From NCBI RefSeq assembly GCF_014596465.1, contig NZ_MECK01000157.1, positions 1-62,224 on the forward strand: a stretch of DNA of 62,224 nt. The letters run 5' to 3'. Below are positions 36,041-44,875 of the stretch, piece after piece. The translations under genes were made by a program, and so were the position numbers. The DNA comes from Streptomyces sp. CBMA123. GTDB taxonomy: Bacteria; Actinomycetota; Actinomycetes; Streptomycetales; Streptomycetaceae. The notes under the pieces are model-generated. The model saw only the letters and a program-made list of their open reading frames with translations, ran no database searches and had not been told where the DNA came from. Position 1 is the first letter of the stretch, and every line of letters begins with the position of its first letter.

Positions 36041-36829
36041 GTGGGCTTCGGTCTCGTCGTACGCTTCGTCGCCCGTGACGCGGCAGCCGCCCGTGCGTTC
36101 GACCAGCTCGCGGATACCACCCTCAAGGACATCCGCACCAAGGAACCCGGCACCCTCGTCTACGTCAGCCACACTGTGCCGGGCGAGCCGAACGTCCGGG
36201 TCTTCTACGAGCTGTACGCGGATCGCACAGCCTTCGAGGAACACGAACAACAGCCTCATGTTCGCCGGTTCCTGGCAGAACGGGACCAGCACCTCGAATC
36301 GTTCGAGGTGACGTTCCTGGACGAGATCTCCGGCAAGAGGCCGACAGGTGACGGGGTTCGGATCGGGATCACGGGGCACCGGGGGCTGTCGGCCGAGGTG
36401 GAGGGACAGGTCCGCCGGCTGCTCGAATCCTCGCTCGCGAGCGAGGATTCGAGCAGCCTCACCATCGTGTCCTGCATCGCGGACGGGCCGGATTCGTGGC
36501 TGGCGGACGTCGCGCTTGAGCGGGGTGCGCTGCTGGAGGTCGTCACTCCTGCCGATCACTACCGCGACGGGTTGCCAGAGTGGCATCACCCCACCTACGA
36601 CCGGCTCCTGGAATCCGCCTCCGCGATTCACCGGACCGGGCACGTGGAATCCGACGAGGCCGCCCACATGGCAGGCGGCGAGCTCCTCGTCCAGCAGGTC
36701 GACAAGCTCCTCGCCGTCTGGGACGGCCTGCCGGCCCGGGGCTACGGCGGCACGGCGGACGTGGTCGCGTACGCCCAGCAGCACGGCGTACCGGTCGAAG
36801 TGCTGTGGCCACAAGGAGCACACCGATAG
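36041..36829 (+). CDS. Fusion of an ABM-type monooxygenase domain and a SLOG-like nucleotide-binding domain
   Basis: A 262-residue two-domain protein. Residues 1-100 resemble small antibiotic-biosynthesis/quinol monooxygenases (dimeric alpha-beta barrel; VFYELYADRTAFEEHEQQPH). Residues 108-262 start VRIGITGHRGLS and include VSCIADGPDSWLADVALERG, LLAVWDGLPARGYGGTADVV and the terminal VPVEVLWPQGAHR, a Rossmann-like SLOG-type fold that binds nucleotide-derived ligands in other systems. The GTG start directly follows the XRE gene. A 42-bp perfect palindrome (36417-36458) lies in the coding sequence and encodes LLESSLASEDSSS. The function is not known to me. Confidence 0.7.
   Translation: MGFGLVVRFVARDAAAARAFDQLADTTLKDIRTKEPGTLVYVSHTVPGEPNVRVFYELYADRTAFEEHEQQPHVRRFLAERDQHLESFEVTFLDEISGKRPTGDGVRIGITGHRGLSAEVEGQVRRLLESSLASEDSSSLTIVSCIADGPDSWLADVALERGALLEVVTPADHYRDGLPEWHHPTYDRLLESASAIHRTGHVESDEAAHMAGGELLVQQVDKLLAVWDGLPARGYGGTADVVAYAQQHGVPVEVLWPQGAHR
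36417..36458. repeat. 42-bp perfect palindrome inside a coding sequence
   Basis: Arms of 21 bases with no spacer: the left begins GGCTGCTCGAATCCTC and the right ends GAGGATTCGAGCAGCC, centred between 36437 and 36438. It is in frame and adds a Ser-rich stretch. On RNA it would form a very stable cruciform-type hairpin within the message. Confidence 0.9.
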
Positions 36830-36832
36830 GCC

Positions 36833-36863
36833 CGTCGCCGCCCTCCCCAGGAGGGCGGCGACG
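36833..36863. terminator. Bidirectional terminator hairpin
   Basis: CGTCGCCGCCCTCC pairs perfectly with GGAGGGCGGCGACG (14 bp) around a 3-base loop between convergent genes. Confidence 0.75.
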
Positions 36864-36894
36864 CGCGAGTACGGCGACCGCAGAACCCCGTGTG

Positions 36895-37476
36895 TCAGAC
36901 CTGCTTCTCGCCCATCGCAGCACGAAGCCAGTCGAGGGAGTCGCTTGCCAGAACGGCATCGGCGAGAGCGGTGGCGGTCTTCGTGGTGAGCCGCCTACGG
37001 CTGTTGTCGATCCACCGCTGAGCGTTCGCGTAGCCATGGGCCTTGTATTCCACACCCTGGACCAGGCACTCCAGCTTGTCGGCGTCCCGGGCACACACCG
37101 CCTCCAAGGACTCCTTCGTCTCGTACTCCGCTACGAGATCCCGGATGGTCGAGGCCAGGACATCCGGCATCCCGGCGACCTGGTCTGCCGTCACCGCCGC
37201 CGGATCGGCGCTCGGCGCGTACTTCTTGCCCAGGTGGTTGACGTCCCCGGTGCGTGTCTCCTGGGAGTCGTGCCACACGGCGAGGAAGGCAGCCTGCGCC
37301 GGATCGGCGCCTTCGAGCTTCGCGATGATGGAGGCGATCAACGCAGTCCGCCAGGAGTGCTCGGCGACCGACTCGGGGTCGCGGACGCCCGCCATCCACC
37401 AGCCCGTGCGCTTGGCCTGCTTGAGCGTCCCGGCTTCGAACAGGAACCTCGCCACCGAGGTCAGGTCCTCTGCCAC
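36895..37476 (-). CDS. HD domain phosphohydrolase (YfbR/HDDC2-like)
   Basis: A 193-residue HD-domain protein, likely a 5'-deoxynucleotidase. Metal ligands are in ESVAEHSWRTAL (His), FLAVWHDSQETRTGD (His-Asp) and CARDADKLECL (Asp). The GTG at 37476 is chosen because GAGAGGAG lies 7 bases upstream. The ATG at 37503 would overlap the preceding XRE gene and has no ribosome-binding site. It follows that XRE gene by 13 bases in the same operon. Confidence 0.83.
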   Translation of the reverse strand: MAEDLTSVARFLFEAGTLKQAKRTGWWMAGVRDPESVAEHSWRTALIASIIAKLEGADPAQAAFLAVWHDSQETRTGDVNHLGKKYAPSADPAAVTADQVAGMPDVLASTIRDLVAEYETKESLEAVCARDADKLECLVQGVEYKAHGYANAQRWIDNSRRRLTTKTATALADAVLASDSLDWLRAAMGEKQV

Positions 37477-37489
37477 TGTCTGGCTCCTC

Positions 37490-38602
37490 TCACGCCTCGG
37501 CAAGGCGGATCGCGTAGCGGATGCTGTCGAGTTCGCGCCGCCCGCGCGGCGAGAGCTCCCGACTATCCAACATCACTGGAAGTCGGGAGCGTAGAGCGCG
37601 GGTTGCCGCTCCGGAACGCAGCAGGTTCGGCCGCGCCTGGAGCAGTGACCACACGGTGTGGATGTTGAGCTCGGCATACCCGTGTTCAGGGGCGAGGCCG
37701 CCGGCGAGGTGGGCGAGAAGCTTGTCCCCCGGCCATGGACCTGGTGCCCCGGACGCTATGAAGTCATCGGAGAATTCGAGGTTCGGCACGTCACCGATCC
37801 AGTAGGACCAGTAGTTGAGGTTCGCGACGGCCCCGCGCTCGTCAGCGAGGTCCGCATCGATGAAGTGGTTCATGCGGTCCCGGTCGCCGTGGCGTGCGGA
37901 GATCATCGCGAGAGAGCGGGAGTTGAGCCAGCAGGTCAGCCAATCGTTCGACAGCCGGGTTCGCTGCTGCTCGGCGAGCCACTCCCGGGTGTCGCCGTGG
38001 GCGTCGTACCCGGCGAGGTACAGCGCCTGGCGGCGCACGAGAAAGTGACCCTCCCCACGCGCTTCCTCGGCCGTCTGTCGCATACAGGTGAAGAACCGAG
38101 CGCGATCGGCGACGCCGAGCTCCGGCCCGGTCGGCACGGGCCCCCTTCGTGGGCGCGGCGGGGTCGGAAGGTCGCGCACAGACTTCGGCATCACACCGCC
38201 AACCGACCACATCAGGATCTCTACGAGATCCCGCTGCATCACCATCGATCCCAGCGGGCTGTTGTGTGCCGAGGTGCGATCTTCGAGGACGCCGGCAAGT
38301 AGGATGTCCGCTTCGAAAGCCCGTTCCAGTTCCTGGAGCAGTGCGGGAGCAGTGCCCATCTGCATGAGCCGATGGCGGTGGACGAGCATCTGTCCCACGG
38401 GGATCGCCGTCAAGGGTCGACGCCCGCTCTCCCAGCCGGCAATGGTGTCCGGCGATACCGCCAGCCGCTCGGCGTACTCGTCCTGCGTGCAGCCGTGCTG
38501 CTCGCGTATCACCCGAAAGAGGTACCCCGAGATCGTGCCCGAGCGAGGGCGTGACGACCGACCCTGACTGCCAGTCAGGGAATTCGCTGAACCAGACCGC
38601 AT
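37490..38602 (-). CDS. XRE-family transcriptional regulator
   Basis: About 370 residues. The helix-turn-helix is [26 protein letters not shown], preceded by [15 protein letters not shown]. The long C-terminal region is helical and conserved in streptomycete XRE proteins that sit in small-gene cassettes. The ATG at 38602 is used; another at 38638 is possible, and neither has a strong ribosome-binding site. Confidence 0.82.
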   Translation of the reverse strand: MRSGSANSLTGSQGRSSRPRSGTISGYLFRVIREQHGCTQDEYAERLAVSPDTIAGWESGRRPLTAIPVGQMLVHRHRLMQMGTAPALLQELERAFEADILLAGVLEDRTSAHNSPLGSMVMQRDLVEILMWSVGGVMPKSVRDLPTPPRPRRGPVPTGPELGVADRARFFTCMRQTAEEARGEGHFLVRRQALYLAGYDAHGDTREWLAEQQRTRLSNDWLTCWLNSRSLAMISARHGDRDRMNHFIDADLADERGAVANLNYWSYWIGDVPNLEFSDDFIASGAPGPWPGDKLLAHLAGGLAPEHGYAELNIHTVWSLLQARPNLLRSGAATRALRSRLPVMLDSRELSPRGRRELDSIRYAIRLAEA

Positions 38603-38800
38603 GAGAGCCCCCACTTTCGGGAGTTCGCGCCAACACACCAGTACTCGTGGTCACTTCAGGTCGTGATCTCGGACCCCTACCTTCGTAGAGAACCCTGGCC
38701 GAGGCCACTCGGATGCCCTGGCCGGTGGGCAACGGTACTCGTCGACCTCGTACCGAGAAGCGCGATCAGCTGTTCCACGACGACCGAGTAGGAGAATCCC

Positions 38801-38980
38801 ATGGGATGGGGTACCGGCAAGGGCGGGAGCTCCGGCGGCGGCAGCGGGCCCAATGACGGGGGCCAGGGCAAGCACGCGGACAAGAACAAGAAGGACTTCG
38901 GCACGTCCCCGCAGAACCAGGATCACCAGTCCGGCAAGTCCGAGGGCAAGCACCGGAAGGACGGCGACGAGAGCAAATGA
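38801..38980 (+). CDS. Small Gly/Lys/Asp-rich protein (59 aa)
   Basis: A 59-residue hydrophilic protein with an AGGAG ribosome-binding site (TAGGAGAATCCC-ATG). The N-terminal third is Gly/Ser-rich (MGWGTGKGGSSGGGSG); the rest is charged (KHADKNKKDFGTS, KHRKDGDESK). It has no signal peptide or Cys. Its stop overlaps the ATG of a PIMT-like methyltransferase (AAATGA), so the two are translationally coupled. The sequence holds isoaspartate-prone Asp-Gly and Asn-Asp-Gly sites. It could be the methyltransferase's substrate or a RiPP-like precursor; neither is shown. Confidence 0.7.
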   Translation: MGWGTGKGGSSGGGSGPNDGGQGKHADKNKKDFGTSPQNQDHQSGKSEGKHRKDGDESK

Positions 38981-40167
38981 CCGCACACCAGCCCCGCGTG
39001 GAGCAGGCCTCCGTAGGCGGCCTGCTCCACGCGGTGTCCCAGCACCTCGGCCATGACCTGGCCCCCGAGTGGCGCGGGGCCGCCGAAGCGGCCCCGCGCC
39101 ACCGGTTCCTGCCTGACCGGGTCTGGCTCTCCGGGGATGACGAGGCGCTGACGCCCTGTGATCGTGTGCGCGAGCCCGATCGATGGCTCGCTGCGGCCTA
39201 CGGGGACGTACCCGTGGTGACACAGGTCGACGACGGGCGGGAGCCGGAGGATCCGGCCGACGCCTCGCCGTCGTCCTCTGCCTCGGCGCCGTCGATCGTC
39301 TTCCGGATGCTCGAACTCCTGGAACTCGCACCGGGAATGCGTGTCCTGGAGATCGGTGCAGGCACCGGGTACAACGCCGCGCTCCTCTCCCACCGGCTGG
39401 GCGATGCCAACGTGACCACGATCGAGATCGACCCCGCCGTGGCCGGGGTCGCCCGGTCCAATCTCAAGGCCGCCGGCTTCTCCCCCACCCTCGTCGGCGG
39501 CGACGGAGGTCTCGGGTGGAGCACCCGGGCGCCGTACGACCGGGTGGTGGCGACCTGCTCGGTCCGGCGCATTCCCTATGCCTGGGTCGAACAGACCCGG
39601 CCGGGCGGTGTCATCCTCACCCCCTGGTGCGACGACTGGAGCCACGGCGGGCTGCTCCGCCTCACCGTCGGCGACGACGGAACCGCCACCGGCCGCTTCT
39701 CCGCCGACAGCGCCTTCATGCTGATGCGGACCCAGCGCCGGGACCTCCGGCTGTTCCGGGACGTGGTCATGGACGACCACGTCCCGGTCGAGTCCGCGAC
39801 CGGCCTCTCCCCCTGGGCCGTCGCCGACTCCTCCTTCGAGACGCAGTTCGCGCTCGGCCTCCGCCTCGGCGACCTCTGGTACGCCTGGCATCACGACCCC
39901 GACGTCGACGGCGTGGAAACCCGGCTCTGGGTCGCCACGGCCGACGGCGACTCCTGGGCCGCCGTCGACTGGGACGGCACTCGCGCCCCCGGGCGCTACA
40001 CCGTGTGGCAGCACGGGCCCCGCCGGCTCTGGGGCGAGGTCGAGGCCGCGCACCGGTGGTGGCTGGACAACGGCCGCCCGGGGCCCGACCGCCTCGGGCT
40101 CACCGTCACACCCGACGGCCAGTGGGCGTGGCTCGACGACCCGGTCGATGCCTGGCCCCTGGGATAG
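38977..40167 (+). CDS. PIMT-like O-methyltransferase
   Basis: A 396-residue SAM-dependent methyltransferase related to protein-L-isoaspartate O-methyltransferases. The SAM motif is MRVLEIGAGTGYNAALLS, with TTIEIDPAV as motif II. The PIMT-type SAPSIVFRMLELL precedes them. It carries an extra C-terminal region of about 170 residues not found in housekeeping PIMT. In actinobacteria such long PIMT homologues often act in peptide biosynthesis, making aspartimide in graspetides and lanthipeptides. Here the only peptide partner is the overlapping 59-residue gene; no ATP-grasp macrocyclase or Lan enzyme is adjacent. Confidence 0.83.
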   Translation: MTAHQPRVEQASVGGLLHAVSQHLGHDLAPEWRGAAEAAPRHRFLPDRVWLSGDDEALTPCDRVREPDRWLAAAYGDVPVVTQVDDGREPEDPADASPSSSASAPSIVFRMLELLELAPGMRVLEIGAGTGYNAALLSHRLGDANVTTIEIDPAVAGVARSNLKAAGFSPTLVGGDGGLGWSTRAPYDRVVATCSVRRIPYAWVEQTRPGGVILTPWCDDWSHGGLLRLTVGDDGTATGRFSADSAFMLMRTQRRDLRLFRDVVMDDHVPVESATGLSPWAVADSSFETQFALGLRLGDLWYAWHHDPDVDGVETRLWVATADGDSWAAVDWDGTRAPGRYTVWQHGPRRLWGEVEAAHRWWLDNGRPGPDRLGLTVTPDGQWAWLDDPVDAWPLG

Positions 40168-40229
40168 CACGGTGGCCCCCGAGCATGCCGGATTCGCCGG
40201 GCGGGCGGCTCTCTAGGACACTGAACACC

Positions 40230-40727
40230 GTGACTGATGTGCGAGAGATCCTGGACTACCAGACCTTCGGCCGAGCGGTGCGCGAACTGGCGCAGACGAT
40301 CGCCGACGACGGCTTCGAACCCGACCTCGTCCTGAGCATCGCCCGCGGCGGCGTGTTCGTGGCGGGCGGTCTGGCGTATGCGCTGGACTGCAAGAACATC
40401 CACCTGGTGAACGTCGAGTTCTACACGGGCGTGGGCACCACTCTCGACATGCCCGTCATGCTGGCGCCCGTCCCCGCGGCGATCGACTTCACCGACAAGA
40501 AGGTCCTGATCGCCGACGACGTCGCCGACACGGGCAAGACGCTGAAGCTGGTGCACGACTTCTGCCTCAGCCATGTCGCCGAGGTCCGGTCCGCCGTCAT
40601 CTACGAGAAGTCGCACTCCCTGGTGAAGTGCGAGTACGTGTGGAAGCGGACCGACGACTGGATCGAGTTCCCGTGGTCGGCGCAGGATCCGGTCGTCAAG
40701 CGCCCCGGCCAGGTGCTCGACGCCTGA
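40230..40727 (+). CDS. Type I phosphoribosyltransferase
   Basis: A 165-residue protein. The PRPP-binding loop is VLIADDVADTGKTLKLV, and LSIARGGVFVAGGLAYALD forms the PPi-binding N-terminal part. It resembles xanthine/guanine or hypoxanthine phosphoribosyltransferases of salvage, without a decisive base-specificity motif. The GTG start (CACC-GTG-ACT) is 62 bases after the methyltransferase. Confidence 0.85.
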   Translation: MTDVREILDYQTFGRAVRELAQTIADDGFEPDLVLSIARGGVFVAGGLAYALDCKNIHLVNVEFYTGVGTTLDMPVMLAPVPAAIDFTDKKVLIADDVADTGKTLKLVHDFCLSHVAEVRSAVIYEKSHSLVKCEYVWKRTDDWIEFPWSAQDPVVKRPGQVLDA

Positions 40728-40750
40728 TCCGCTGGTCCGGTGGGGCGGCC

Positions 40751-41395
40751 TCAGTGGGTCGCCCCCTCCGGGACGCGGAGGTCGGCGGTGCGGGTCGCGG
40801 CGGCGGTGAGGAGGGCGCGCAGGCCGTGGGCGACGGAGGCGGCCGGCAGCGAGGGCCCAGAGCCGTCGAGGACCTGTTCGGGCAGGGCGGGTATGTGGAC
40901 GAACCCGCCGCGGACGGTGGGGCGTTCGGTGGCGAGCAGGTGCATCAGGGCGTAGAAGACGTGGTTGCAGACGAACGTCCCGGCGGTCTGCGACAGGGAG
41001 GCGGGCACGCCGGCTTCCCGGACGGCGGCCACGCAGGCCTTGACGGGCAGGGTGGCGAAGTAGGCCGCGGGGCCGCCGGGGACGACGGGCCGGTCGACCG
41101 GTCGCCGGCCCGCGTTGTCGGGGATGCGGGCGTCGTCGACGTTGACGGCGACGCGCTCGACGGTGACGTCCGGCCGGCCGGCTGCCTGGCCGAGGCAGAC
41201 GACCAGGTCCGGGGCGCACGCCTCGATCGCCGTGCGCAGTTCCTCGGCCGCCTGCCCGAAGACGCAGCTCAGCCGGGTGGCGGTGACCAGGAGTCCCTCG
41301 GGCGGGTTGTCGGCCACCAGGCGGGCGACCTCCCAGGACGGGTTGACGTCGGCGCCGTCGAACGGTTCGAAGCCGGTGAGCAGGACCCTGGTCAT
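40751..41395 (-). CDS. pcp: Pyroglutamyl-peptidase I
   Basis: A 214-residue C15 cysteine peptidase that releases N-terminal pyroglutamate (5-oxoproline) from peptides. The catalytic triad is visible: Glu in DVTVERVAVN, Cys in AGTFVCNHVFY and His in GGFVHIPALPEQ. The N-terminal LLTGFEPFDG is typical. It is the last gene of the DUF969-DUF979-pcp operon, so it supplies 5-oxoproline to the oxoprolinase encoded on the opposite strand. Confidence 0.95.
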   Translation of the reverse strand: MTRVLLTGFEPFDGADVNPSWEVARLVADNPPEGLLVTATRLSCVFGQAAEELRTAIEACAPDLVVCLGQAAGRPDVTVERVAVNVDDARIPDNAGRRPVDRPVVPGGPAAYFATLPVKACVAAVREAGVPASLSQTAGTFVCNHVFYALMHLLATERPTVRGGFVHIPALPEQVLDGSGPSLPAASVAHGLRALLTAAATRTADLRVPEGATH

Positions 41396-41430
41396 GGGAC
41401 GGCCTTTCTGGCGGAAGGGAAGAAGGCTGG

Positions 41431-42399
41431 TCAGAACGCGAAGAGCGACATGATGGCGATGTTGCAGACCAGCAGCGCGCCGGCGGTGGGGAGTTGGGCC
41501 TTGATCGGCCCGTACTGGTCCTTGAGTTCGAGCAGCGCCGCCGGGACGAGGTTGAAGTTGGCCGCCATCGGCGTGACCAGCGTGCCGCAGAAGCCGGCCA
41601 GCATGCCCACGGCCAGGACCACGCCCGGGCTGCCGTGCAGTTGGGTGATCAGGACCGGCCAGCCGATCGCGGCGGTCATCACCGGGAAGGCCGCGAAGGC
41701 GTTGCCCATGATGATCGTGAACAGGGCCATGCCCACGCAGTAGAGCGCCACCGCCGCGTACTTGCTGCCGTCCGGCAGGAAGTGGGTGGTGATCCTGCCG
41801 ACTTGGGCGCCGACCCCGGCGCTCTGGAAGATCGAGCCCAGTACGGCGAGGAGTTGGGGCAGCAGCAGTGCCCAGCCCATGGACTCCAGCAGTCCGCGGC
41901 CGGAGTGGAGGGCGACGGCGGGGTTGCGCTCGCGGGTGAGCAGCAGCGCCAGGCCCAGGGCGACGAGTGAGCCGATGCCGAGCCCGAGGAGCGTCTCGCT
42001 GCCGGTCTGCAGCAGCAGGCCGCCGCCCAGGTGCACGCCCTTGAGGAGCGTTCCGCAGGCCAGCGCGACCAGCGGCAGCGCCAGTGCCGGGATGAACAGC
42101 CGGCTACCGAGGCGCGCGGCGGAGGCGGCCCGGCGCTCGGGGGCGGCGGTGGTCGAGGTGCCGCGGCCGGTGAAGCCGAAGCCGGCCAGACAGATCATCG
42201 CCAGGACGGCGACGCCCAGCGGCGCGGCGGGCGCGCTCTTGTCGGCGACCCACGTGCCGTAGCAGAAGCTGGCACCGAGCAGGCCCCAGAAGGCGGCGCT
42301 GCCGTAGCGCCTGGGGTTGCCGCGGTCCACGGCCATCTGCGCTGCCATCGCGAGGAAGACGGCTCCGACCAGCCAGTACAGCCACTCGACCTTGATCAC
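41431..42399 (-). CDS. DUF979 family 5-oxoproline transporter subunit
   Basis: A 322-residue membrane protein with about ten hydrophobic segments; the blocks ANFNLVPAALLELKDQYGPIKAQ and MGNAFAAFPVMTAAIG match DUF979. The GTG start overlaps the stop of the DUF969 gene (GTGA), so the two subunits are coupled. The pair is associated with 5-oxoproline uptake in annotation systems; the locus context supports that strongly. Confidence 0.9.
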   Translation of the reverse strand: MIKVEWLYWLVGAVFLAMAAQMAVDRGNPRRYGSAAFWGLLGASFCYGTWVADKSAPAAPLGVAVLAMICLAGFGFTGRGTSTTAAPERRAASAARLGSRLFIPALALPLVALACGTLLKGVHLGGGLLLQTGSETLLGLGIGSLVALGLALLLTRERNPAVALHSGRGLLESMGWALLLPQLLAVLGSIFQSAGVGAQVGRITTHFLPDGSKYAAVALYCVGMALFTIIMGNAFAAFPVMTAAIGWPVLITQLHGSPGVVLAVGMLAGFCGTLVTPMAANFNLVPAALLELKDQYGPIKAQLPTAGALLVCNIAIMSLFAF

Positions 42400-43115
42400 T
42401 TGCTCGTCTCCTCGATGCGGTCGGCGGTGGTCGCCCGGTCGGCTGTCGTGGGCAGGTCGCGGGCCAGGGCGCGGTCCAGGCGCAGCAGGCGGGCGCCGTG
42501 GATGAGGGTGGCGCAGACGGCGGTGGGGATGGCCCACAGCGCGAGTTGCACCGGCTCCAGGTCGGTGTGGTAGGTCGCGTCGACGAAGCCGGTGATCAGG
42601 AGGATCGAGCCGACGGCGAGGAAGCAGTCCTCGCCGAAGAACAGGCCGACGTTGTCGGCGCTCGCGGCGAAGGACCGCACGCGTTCCCGGGCCTTGTCGG
42701 TCAGGGTGCCGTGGTGGCGTTCGGCGGCGGCCTCGGCCATCGGCGCGACCATCGGGCGCACCGCCTGGGCCGGTCCGCCGAGGCTGGTGAGGCCGAAGGC
42801 GGCGGTGAGCTGGCGGACCACCAGGTAGACCGCGAGCACGCGTCCGGCACTGGCCTTGGCGAGCCTGTTCATCAGGGTGCGGGCCTGCTCCTGCAGGCCG
42901 TGGCGCTCCAGCAGGCCGATCACCGGCAGGGTGATCGCGAAGAGGGTCACCGAGCGGCTGGAGGCGAAGCCCGTGCCGAAGGCCTCCAGGACCTTCAACG
43001 GGCTCATCCCGCCCAGCAGTCCGGTGAGGACGCCGGCGGCGCCGACGACGAGGAGCGGATTTCGCCGGGTGGCGAACCCGGCCACCACGACGAGGATGCC
43101 GACAAGAACGATCAT
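42396..43115 (-). CDS. DUF969 family 5-oxoproline transporter subunit
   Basis: A 239-residue membrane protein. FATRRNPLLVVGAAGVLTGLLGG, TLPVIGLLERHGLQEQA and FGLTSLGGPAQAVRPMVAPMAEAA are DUF969 hallmarks. The ATG at 43115 follows CCAGGA; the longer frame from 43205 encodes Arg/Pro-rich sequence unlike the family. First gene of the minus-strand operon, divergent from the GntR regulator whose operator lies between them. Confidence 0.9.
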   Translation of the reverse strand: MIVLVGILVVVAGFATRRNPLLVVGAAGVLTGLLGGMSPLKVLEAFGTGFASSRSVTLFAITLPVIGLLERHGLQEQARTLMNRLAKASAGRVLAVYLVVRQLTAAFGLTSLGGPAQAVRPMVAPMAEAAAERHHGTLTDKARERVRSFAASADNVGLFFGEDCFLAVGSILLITGFVDATYHTDLEPVQLALWAIPTAVCATLIHGARLLRLDRALARDLPTTADRATTADRIEETSK

Positions 43116-43234
43116 GTTCCTGGCCGCCTTTCGGACGGGCCTCCGCCGTGTGGGTGACCGTCTGGGGCGCCACGGGCGGAGGAGGTCGGAGCCCGGGTGG
43201 GCCACGACCGTGCGGGGGTTGCCGCGAGGCTAGG

Positions 43235-43251
43235 GGATTGTGGAACAATCC
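43235..43251. promoter_or_regulatory. GntR/FCD operator
   Basis: GGATTGT-GGA-ACAATCC is a perfect inverted repeat with 7-bp arms. Its core TTGT-NNN-ACAA fits the consensus of FCD-type GntR regulators. It lies 23 bases before the regulator start and 120 bases from the divergent DUF969 gene, so it may control both operons. Confidence 0.75.
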
Positions 43252-43274
43252 GACAAGAGTTCAGGAGGTGGAAC

Positions 43275-44084
43275 GTGACCGGAGTTTTCGACGCGCTCGC
43301 GGCCGACCGGGGCCGGCTCGACCGCGCCAGCGCCGCCCAACGCGTGGCCGAGGTGCTGCGCGACCACATCACCGAGGGCCTACTCGCCCCCGGCACCCGG
43401 CTGTCGGAGGAGGCCCTCGGAGAAGCGCTCACCGTCTCGCGCAACACACTCCGCGAGGCGTTCCGACTGCTGGCCGACCAGCGGCTGGTCGTACACGAGC
43501 TGAACCGGGGCGTCTTCGTCCGGATTCTCGAACCGGACGACGTCGCCGACATCTACACGCTGCGCCTCGCCCTGGAGACCGCCGGCGTACGCGCCCTGCA
43601 CAGCGCCGCACCCGAGCGCCTGGCCGCGGTGCGCACCGCCCTGAACTGCGCGGAGGCCGCCGAGGCGGTCGGCGACTGGGTCACCGTCGGCACCGCCGAC
43701 CTGCACTTCCACCAGGCCGTCGCGGGGATCGCCGGCAGCCGGCGGATAGACGAGTGCATGGCCCGCCTGATGGCCGAACTGCGCCTGGCCTTCGCCGCCG
43801 TCCCGTCGGCGCGCGGGCTCCACGCACCGTTCCTGCGCCGCAACCAGACGCTCACCGGACTGCTGGAGACGGGCGAGATCGACGACGCCGTGGTGGAGCT
43901 GACGAGGTACCTGGACGACGCGCGCGCCGTGATCGTCCGTGCGATGACGGACGGTCCGATGTCGGCCGGCCCGATGGCGGGCGGTGCCACGCCGGACGGT
44001 CCGATGCCGGGCGGCCCGATGACGAACGGCCCGATGGCGGGCGGTGCCACGCCGGGCGGCCCGATGACGGGCAGCGCGAGATGA
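43275..44084 (+). CDS. GntR-family (FCD) regulator of 5-oxoproline metabolism
   Basis: A 269-residue regulator. The winged helix contains RVAEVLRDHITEGLLAPGTRLSEEALGEAL and VSRNTLREAFRLL; the FCD domain follows (LRLALETAGVRAL, HFHQAVAGIAGS). The last 40 residues are a tandem GPM-rich repeat (MAGGATPxGPMPGGPM) unrelated to the family. The GTG follows AGGAGG, and the stop overlaps pxpA. Divergence from the transporter operon makes 5-oxoproline or a relative the likely effector. Confidence 0.88.
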   Translation: MTGVFDALAADRGRLDRASAAQRVAEVLRDHITEGLLAPGTRLSEEALGEALTVSRNTLREAFRLLADQRLVVHELNRGVFVRILEPDDVADIYTLRLALETAGVRALHSAAPERLAAVRTALNCAEAAEAVGDWVTVGTADLHFHQAVAGIAGSRRIDECMARLMAELRLAFAAVPSARGLHAPFLRRNQTLTGLLETGEIDDAVVELTRYLDDARAVIVRAMTDGPMSAGPMAGGATPDGPMPGGPMTNGPMAGGATPGGPMTGSAR

Positions 44085-44875
44085 CCCCGCCCGGGGGCGC
44101 TCCCGTACCGGTGGTCGACCTCAACGCCGACCTCGGCGAGGGATTCGGCCGCTGGACGCTCACCGACGACGACGCCCTGCTGTCGGTGGTCACCAGCGCC
44201 AACGTCGCCTGCGGCTTCCACGCCGGGGACCCGACCACCATGCGACGGGTGTGCGAGGCGGCCGCGGAGCGGGGCGTGCGGATCGGCGCGCACGTCTCCT
44301 ACCGGGACCTCACCGGGTTCGGGCGGCGGGCGATGGACGTCCCGCCGGACGAGCTGGCGGACGAAGTCGCCTATCAGATCGGGGCGTTGCAGGTGTTCGC
44401 GCGGGCAGCCGGAGCACACGTGGCGTACGTCAAACCGCACGGCGCGCTGTACAACCGGGCGGTGCACGACGAGGAGCAGGCGGAGGCGGTGGTCCGCGGC
44501 GTCCGACTGGCCATGGGGGCGCAGGAGCGGGCCCTGCCCGTCCTCGGGCTGCCCGGTTCACGGCTGCACGAGGCGGCCGGGCGGGCCGGGCTGCCGGTGG
44601 TCGCCGAGGCCTTCGCCGACCGCGCGTACACCCCGCACGGCACGCTCGTCCCCCGCCGCGAACCCGACGCCGTCGTCCACGACCCGGACGCGGTCGTCCA
44701 CCGCTCGGTCGCCATCGCCCGGGACGGCGAGGTCACCGCGCGCACCGGCGACCGGATCCGGCTGCGGGCCCGTTCCCTGTGTGTGCACGGCGACACCCCG
44801 GGGGCCGCGGACCTGGCCCGACGGGTGCGAACGGCCCTGTGGACGGCCGGAGTCCGCGTCGAGGCGTTCGCGTGA
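44081..44875 (+). CDS. pxpA: 5-oxoprolinase subunit PxpA (LamB/YcsF)
   Basis: A 264-residue protein. DLNADLGEGFGRW, NVACGFHAGDP and VKPHGALYN are the signature motifs of this family. With PxpB and PxpC it catalyses ATP-dependent ring opening of 5-oxoproline to glutamate. Start ATG overlaps the regulator stop; its own stop overlaps the possible GTG start of pxpB. Confidence 0.95.
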   Translation: MTPPGGAPVPVVDLNADLGEGFGRWTLTDDDALLSVVTSANVACGFHAGDPTTMRRVCEAAAERGVRIGAHVSYRDLTGFGRRAMDVPPDELADEVAYQIGALQVFARAAGAHVAYVKPHGALYNRAVHDEEQAEAVVRGVRLAMGAQERALPVLGLPGSRLHEAAGRAGLPVVAEAFADRAYTPHGTLVPRREPDAVVHDPDAVVHRSVAIARDGEVTARTGDRIRLRARSLCVHGDTPGAADLARRVRTALWTAGVRVEAFA

